A stretch of 64,000 bases of DNA. It comes from UBA3305 sp002373555. GTDB lineage: Bacteria; Bacillota; Clostridia; Lachnospirales; Lachnospiraceae. The stretch covers positions 62,001 through 126,000 of the forward strand of contig CAMOER010000002.1 of NCBI GenBank assembly GCA_946612455.1. The letters run 5' to 3'. The first letter of the stretch is position 1. Each line of letters opens with the position of its first letter. Under the pieces are notes generated by a model. That model had not been told where the DNA came from. It saw only the letters and a program-made list of their open reading frames with translations, and made no database searches. The translations under genes were made by a program, and so were the position numbers. This document shows positions 60,697 through 64,000 of the stretch, piece after piece.

Positions 60697-62400
60697 TTAT
60701 TCAACAGAAACAATATAGTAATAGACCGGCTGTCCGCCGTAATTGATCTCAAATTCCAGATCCGGATACGTCCTTCCGAGGCGCTCCGCCAGGGCTTCCG
60801 CCGTGGCTTCCTCTATATCCTTGCCGTAATAAATGCTCACAAGCTCGGAATCTTCATCGACCATCGCCGCGACCATCTCTTCCGCTACGTTATCCAGCTG
60901 CTGTCCGACAGCAAGCAGGGCGGAATGATCGCCCAGCGCCATGATATCGCCTTCATGGATCGTCTTGTCATCGATCATGGTATTCCGGACCGCATACGTG
61001 ACCTGTCCGGTGCGGACATTTTCCATGGCCTCGGTCATGCCGGCAATATTGTCCTCCACGGAATCCATCGGCGAGCATGCAATGATGGCTGCGATGCCCT
61101 GCGGGATCGTCTTGGACGGGATCACGACCAGCTTCTTATCCTTGCAGAGTTCGGCCGCCTGCTCGGCAGCGAGGATGATGTTCTTGTTGTTCGGGAAGAC
61201 ATAGATCACATCCGCATTGACTTTTTCCACCGCTTCCAGGATATCATCCGTGCTGGGGTTCATGGTCTGTCCGCCTTCGATCAGCTCGTCGACATTCAGG
61301 CCGCGGAAGATCTCGGCAAGTCCTTCTCCGATGGATACGGAAATAAAGCCGACTTCCTTATGTTCCTTCGCTTCCTTTGCTTCAGCCGCTTCCTTGTCCT
61401 TCGCCTCACGCTCCGCTTTTTCTCTTGCAGCGATCGCGGAAGCATCGCGGATCAGCTTTTCATGATGCTCTTCACGCATATTGTCGATCTTCATGCGGGA
61501 GAGACTTCCGTAGGTCAGTGCTCTTGTGAACACAACACCGGGATCATTTGTATGCACATGCACCTTTACGATATCATCATCGGATACCATGACGATGGAA
61601 TCCCCGAGTGATTCCAGGAACTCTCTGAAGCGGACGGCTTCGTCATCGTCGTAGTTGCCCTTCTCCAGGTTGATGATGAACTCGGTGCAGTAGCCGAACT
61701 TGATCTCTTCTTCGCCTTCCGTCGGAAGGATCAGGCCCTCCGTCCTTACAGCGGCGGGCTCGTGGCTCTCTTCGGGCAGCATCTCGCCCTTCATGCCGGC
61801 CAGCGCGCCCTTCATGACCTGCATCAGGCCCTGGCCGCCGGAATCAACGACGCCGGCCTGTTTCAGAACCGGCAGCATCTCCGGTGTCTGCGCGAGGACT
61901 TCGTCGCCGTATGCAACGACTTCCTCGAGCATGGCCGTCAGATCTTCAGCCTCGCCGGCGATCTCGGATGCCTTCTCCGCCATGCCTCTCGCGACCGTCA
62001 GGATCGTACCTTCCTTCGGCTTGATGACTGCTTTATAGGCCGTTTCCACAGCACGGTTGAATGCTGCCGCAGCGATCTCGGGCGTGATCTCCTCACACTC
62101 CCGGATCTCTCTCGTAAAACCTCTGAGCAGCTGGGACAGGATAACGCCGGAATTGCCGCGCGCACCACGGAGCGAACCGGAAGAGATCGCCTTTGCAACA
62201 GAGGCCATATCCGGTTCCGGGATGGAATTGACTTCCTTGACTGCCGAGAGGATCGTCAGCGTCATGTTCGTGCCGGTATCCCCGTCCGGTACCGGGAAAA
62301 CATTCAGCTCATTGATCCACTCCTTGCTGTTCTCAAGGTTCTTTGCCGCCGTAAGGAATGCCGCTTTAAGAAGAGCGGCGTCCATTGTAGGTATTGCCAT
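60697..62400 (-). CDS. DAK2 domain protein, YloV/FakA-like
   Basis: A 567-residue protein with an N-terminal DAK2 ATP-binding domain ('LNVFPVPDGDTGTNMTLT', 'GARGNSGVILSQLLRG', 'DSGGQGLMQVMKGAL') and a C-terminal YloV domain ('YGSLSRMKIDNMREEHH', 'VIYVFPNNKNIILAAEQAA'). In Staphylococcus aureus FakA phosphorylates fatty acids bound by a FakB/DegV protein, so this is a candidate fatty acid kinase; no DegV gene is in the window. An acidic-basic stretch rich in Ala/Lys/Glu lies about residues 325-345. It lies 22 bp downstream of the Asp23 gene, the common Firmicutes pairing. Confidence 0.93.
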   Translation of the reverse strand: MAIPTMDAALLKAAFLTAAKNLENSKEWINELNVFPVPDGDTGTNMTLTILSAVKEVNSIPEPDMASVAKAISSGSLRGARGNSGVILSQLLRGFTREIRECEEITPEIAAAAFNRAVETAYKAVIKPKEGTILTVARGMAEKASEIAGEAEDLTAMLEEVVAYGDEVLAQTPEMLPVLKQAGVVDSGGQGLMQVMKGALAGMKGEMLPEESHEPAAVRTEGLILPTEGEEEIKFGYCTEFIINLEKGNYDDDEAVRFREFLESLGDSIVMVSDDDIVKVHVHTNDPGVVFTRALTYGSLSRMKIDNMREEHHEKLIRDASAIAAREKAEREAKDKEAAEAKEAKEHKEVGFISVSIGEGLAEIFRGLNVDELIEGGQTMNPSTDDILEAVEKVNADVIYVFPNNKNIILAAEQAAELCKDKKLVVIPSKTIPQGIAAIIACSPMDSVEDNIAGMTEAMENVRTGQVTYAVRNTMIDDKTIHEGDIMALGDHSALLAVGQQLDNVAEEMVAAMVDEDSELVSIYYGKDIEEATAEALAERLGRTYPDLEFEINYGGQPVYYYIVSVE

Positions 62401-62422
62401 AGTTTACATCCGGGCGAAGACT

Positions 62423-62779
62423 TCAGTCGATCACCCGCACTCCTTCCACAAAAATATTGATCTTTCCGACAGGAACTCCGGTGAACTCCTGCACTTTATA
62501 ACGAACCGTCTCCATAAGATTATCCGATACCGCTCCGATATTGACGCCGTATGAAACGATCACATGGAAGTCGATGTTGAACTGATCATCTACTATCGTT
62601 ACATTTATTCCCTTGGCCAGACTGTCTTTCTTTAAAAGCTTTACCAGGCCGTCTTTCATACTGATCGATGCCATTCCGACAATGCCGAAGCATTCGATGG
62701 CGATCGTGCCGGCATAGCTGGCAACCACATCGGTGTCCAGTACGACTTCGCCCATTTCATTGCTTACTCTGTACTTCAC
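62423..62779 (-). CDS. Asp23/Gls24 family protein
   Basis: A 118-residue protein of the alkaline-shock/Gls24 family: 'VASYAGTIAIECFGIVGMA', 'NIDFHVIVSYGVNIGAVSDNLMETVRYKVQEFTGV' (family patterns). Members bind membranes via partners and influence envelope stress. RBS AAGGAGGGTTAC. It is first in an operon with the DAK2 gene, under a good promoter at 62886-62914. Confidence 0.93.
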   Translation of the reverse strand: MKYRVSNEMGEVVLDTDVVASYAGTIAIECFGIVGMASISMKDGLVKLLKKDSLAKGINVTIVDDQFNIDFHVIVSYGVNIGAVSDNLMETVRYKVQEFTGVPVGKINIFVEGVRVID

Positions 62780-62885
62780 GTAACCCTCCTTCAGAAATGA
62801 TCCAACAGGTTGGTGCGGCGCATCATGCAGTCAGCCGCAAGGCGCCTGCGAACGCGCAGACATACTCCGAGCATTCGTATATTGC

Positions 62886-62914
62886 AGTATATACCCTTTT
62901 GCTGCCAAAATCAA
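62886..62914 (-). promoter_or_regulatory. Promoter of the Asp23-DAK2 operon
   Basis: On the minus strand TTGATT (62909-62914), a 17-bp spacer and TATACT (62886-62891). It lies about 100 bp before the Asp23 start; the leader between shows no known riboswitch. Confidence 0.8.
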
Positions 62915-63020
62915 TTTTATTTTGAAAAAATGGGCGGCGGCCCCAGGTACAATTATCTCCTCCCGTACAGACACGGTTTCTCAAATTGTAGTTTTGGGTG
63001 GTGAATCACACAATTTCCTC

Positions 63021-63049
63021 TTGCAAAAGCAGCAAACATCTGGTATCAT
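63021..63049 (+). promoter_or_regulatory. Promoter of rpmB
   Basis: TTGCAA (63021-63026), a 17-bp spacer and TATCAT (63044-63049) lie 49 bp before the rpmB start codon. The 62780-63098 interval otherwise holds only this and the divergent Asp23 promoter. Confidence 0.75.
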
Positions 63050-63098
63050 TGCGAATGATGCGTAGAACGAGCATTAGTATATATAAGGAGGTGCGATT

Positions 63099-63284
63099 AT
63101 GGCAAAGTGTGCAGTATGCGGAAAGAGCGCTCATTTCGGAAATAACGTCAGCCATTCCCACAGAAGATCCAACAAGATGTGGAAAGCTAATGTTAAGTCT
63201 GTCCGCGTAAAGGTTGGCGAGGCCACCCAGAGAATGTATGTTTGCACTTCCTGTCTCAAATCCGGCAAAGTAGAACGTGCATAA
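63099..63284 (+). CDS. rpmB: 50S ribosomal protein L28
   Basis: A 61-residue protein with 'AKCAVCGKSAHFGNNVSHSHRRSNKMWKANV' (family pattern) and 'YVCTSCLKSGKVERA'. Both CxxC pairs are kept (C4, C7 and the pair near 49-52), so this is the zinc-binding C+ form. RBS AAGGAGGTGCGATT. It is divergent from the Asp23-DAK2 operon, a conserved arrangement in Firmicutes. Confidence 0.98.
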   Translation: MAKCAVCGKSAHFGNNVSHSHRRSNKMWKANVKSVRVKVGEATQRMYVCTSCLKSGKVERA

Positions 63285-63304
63285 GAAGGATATGACAGAA
63301 GTAC

Positions 63305-63335
63305 GGCGGTGTGGAATCTTCCACACCGCCTTTTT
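63305..63335 (+). terminator. Terminator of rpmB
   Basis: GGCGGTGTGGAA pairs perfectly with its complement across two bases and is followed by TTTTTATT on the plus strand, 20 bp after the rpmB stop. Confidence 0.93.
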
Positions 63336-63340
63336 ATTCC

Positions 63341-63365
63341 CCGGGAGCCGTATGCCGGCTCCCGG
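63341..63365. repeat. 10-bp-stem palindrome after the phosphohexomutase gene
   Basis: CCGGGAGCCG and CGGCTCCCGG are separated by five bases. It closely resembles the palindrome at 60650-60669 (shared AGCCGGCAT core), so a family of intergenic palindromes may exist. No T-run follows on the minus strand. Confidence 0.6.
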
Positions 63366-63385
63366 AATTTCGTTCTTCTATTCTC

Positions 63386-64000
63386 TCATGCTTTGAGCGC
63401 TGTCTTCTGATCAAAGAAGCCCTTCATCAGCGCCATGACCGCATCGCAGCCGCCCGGAACGGAGGATTCCAGATTCATCGGCATCACCGGATCATGCAGC
63501 GACATGCGCAGGAGCACCCAGCCGGTCTTTCCTTCTGCATTATAATTGACGCGCACGCCTTCGTAATTCGGCTCCACGATCTCAAATTCCGGCGCATTTT
63601 CACAGAACGTACGGAAATCCGCAAGCACCTGTTTTCCATACGCTGCGAAATCCTCCGCATTGATCTTCAGCCGGATCTCCCGGGCTTCCGCCGGGTGCTT
63701 CAGATCCGCCGTCAGATCTTCGATCCGCTTTCCTTCCTGCATCAGATCCGCCATCCGGCAGATGATCTTCAGCGCGATATAGGCACCGTCGTCAGAGAAA
63801 TGATTCTCCCGGAAGGCGCCATGACCGGAGGTCTCGATCGCAAGTTCGCACTGCTCTCCTTCTGCATTCAGCTGAACGCCCCGGTCGATCACATTCTTGT
63901 AACCGCGTTTGAAGCGCAGATGCTTCATGCCGAGTTTTTCCGTCAGGAATACGCCCAGTTCATCCGACGTGACAGAGTCGGTGACCACCCAGCTGCCCGG
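63386..64000 (-). CDS. Phosphomannomutase/phosphoglucomutase, 5' end outside window
   Basis: About 205 C-terminal residues of an alpha-D-phosphohexomutase; the frame is open through the right edge ('PGSWVVTDSVTSDEL'), so the catalytic phosphoserine and metal loop are not seen. 'LRFKRGYKNVIDRG', sugar-binding 'ETSGHGAFRENHFSDDGAYIALKI' (E-x-S-G-H pattern, parts quoted) and the C-terminal domain 'EGVRVNYNAEGKTGWVLLRMSLHDPVMPMNLES', ending 'KTALKA', support the family. It interconverts hexose 1- and 6-phosphates; mannose or glucose preference cannot be told here. Confidence 0.9.
   Translation of the reverse strand, partial: PGSWVVTDSVTSDELGVFLTEKLGMKHLRFKRGYKNVIDRGVQLNAEGEQCELAIETSGHGAFRENHFSDDGAYIALKIICRMADLMQEGKRIEDLTADLKHPAEAREIRLKINAEDFAAYGKQVLADFRTFCENAPEFEIVEPNYEGVRVNYNAEGKTGWVLLRMSLHDPVMPMNLESSVPGGCDAVMALMKGFFDQKTALKA

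Overview
The window is a gene-dense stretch of chromosome from a strictly anaerobic, moderately high-GC Clostridia, most probably a Lachnospiraceae-like Firmicute. The evidence is the one-polypeptide PurL with a fused amidotransferase domain, pyruvate phosphate dikinase, rubrerythrin and flavodiiron oxygen-defence proteins, the LepA-HemW pair, DAK2/Asp23 next to RpmB, and strong GGAGG ribosome sites. I found no insertion sequence, prophage, CRISPR array or rRNA. One tRNA (Thr, CGT) is present. Most genes lie on the minus strand.

Layout: 1-1658 is the 5' part of rho with a repetitive disordered insert. 1659-2442 has no gene but carries seven copies of a bipartite motif. 2443-9644 holds a VOC/glyoxalase-like gene broken by a stop codon, an AIM24 protein, an Ltp-repeat membrane protein, a TrmH methyltransferase, a Ser/Thr kinase divergent from an XRE regulator (three 75-bp-spaced inverted-repeat units between them) and a 5'-nucleotidase. 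10028-19915 holds purL, a sigma-70-like protein without region 4, hemW, lepA, ilvA and ftsY. 20101-28919 holds a flavodoxin, an enolase-superfamily dehydratase, LysR, topB, asd, tRNA-Thr, ilvN and ilvB. 29064-39749 holds a C_GCAxxG_C_C protein, an in-frame glutamate-synthase-domain/rubrerythrin fusion, an iron alcohol dehydrogenase, a Na/Pi cotransporter, beta-galactosidase with its LysR regulator, and a YgjV protein.

39825-45535 is the most unusual region. One operon encodes a complete polar-amino-acid ABC importer (two permeases and an ATPase) and a complete MetNI importer. Between them is a single lipoprotein in which an SBP_3-type binding domain is fused to a MetQ/NLPA-type binding domain. 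Ahead of it is a consensus promoter, a 41-codon leader ORF with five Met and three Cys codons, and mutually exclusive antiterminator and terminator hairpins. The simplest reading is a joint sulfur amino acid (cystine plus methionine) uptake operon under leader-peptide attenuation. This reading is an inference.

45656-64000 holds a HAD phosphatase with a 57-residue membrane protein, a fluoride-type CLC antiporter, ppdK, an operon of flavodiiron protein, TPR, DUF4037 and DUF4125, a secreted vWA/Ig-like protein, acpS, rlmH, a two-TM orphan, a Cys-rich small protein, recG, DAK2 and Asp23 proteins, rpmB and the 3' part of a phosphohexomutase gene. Starts were reassigned to the codon with the best ribosome site wherever the longest open frame was implausible.
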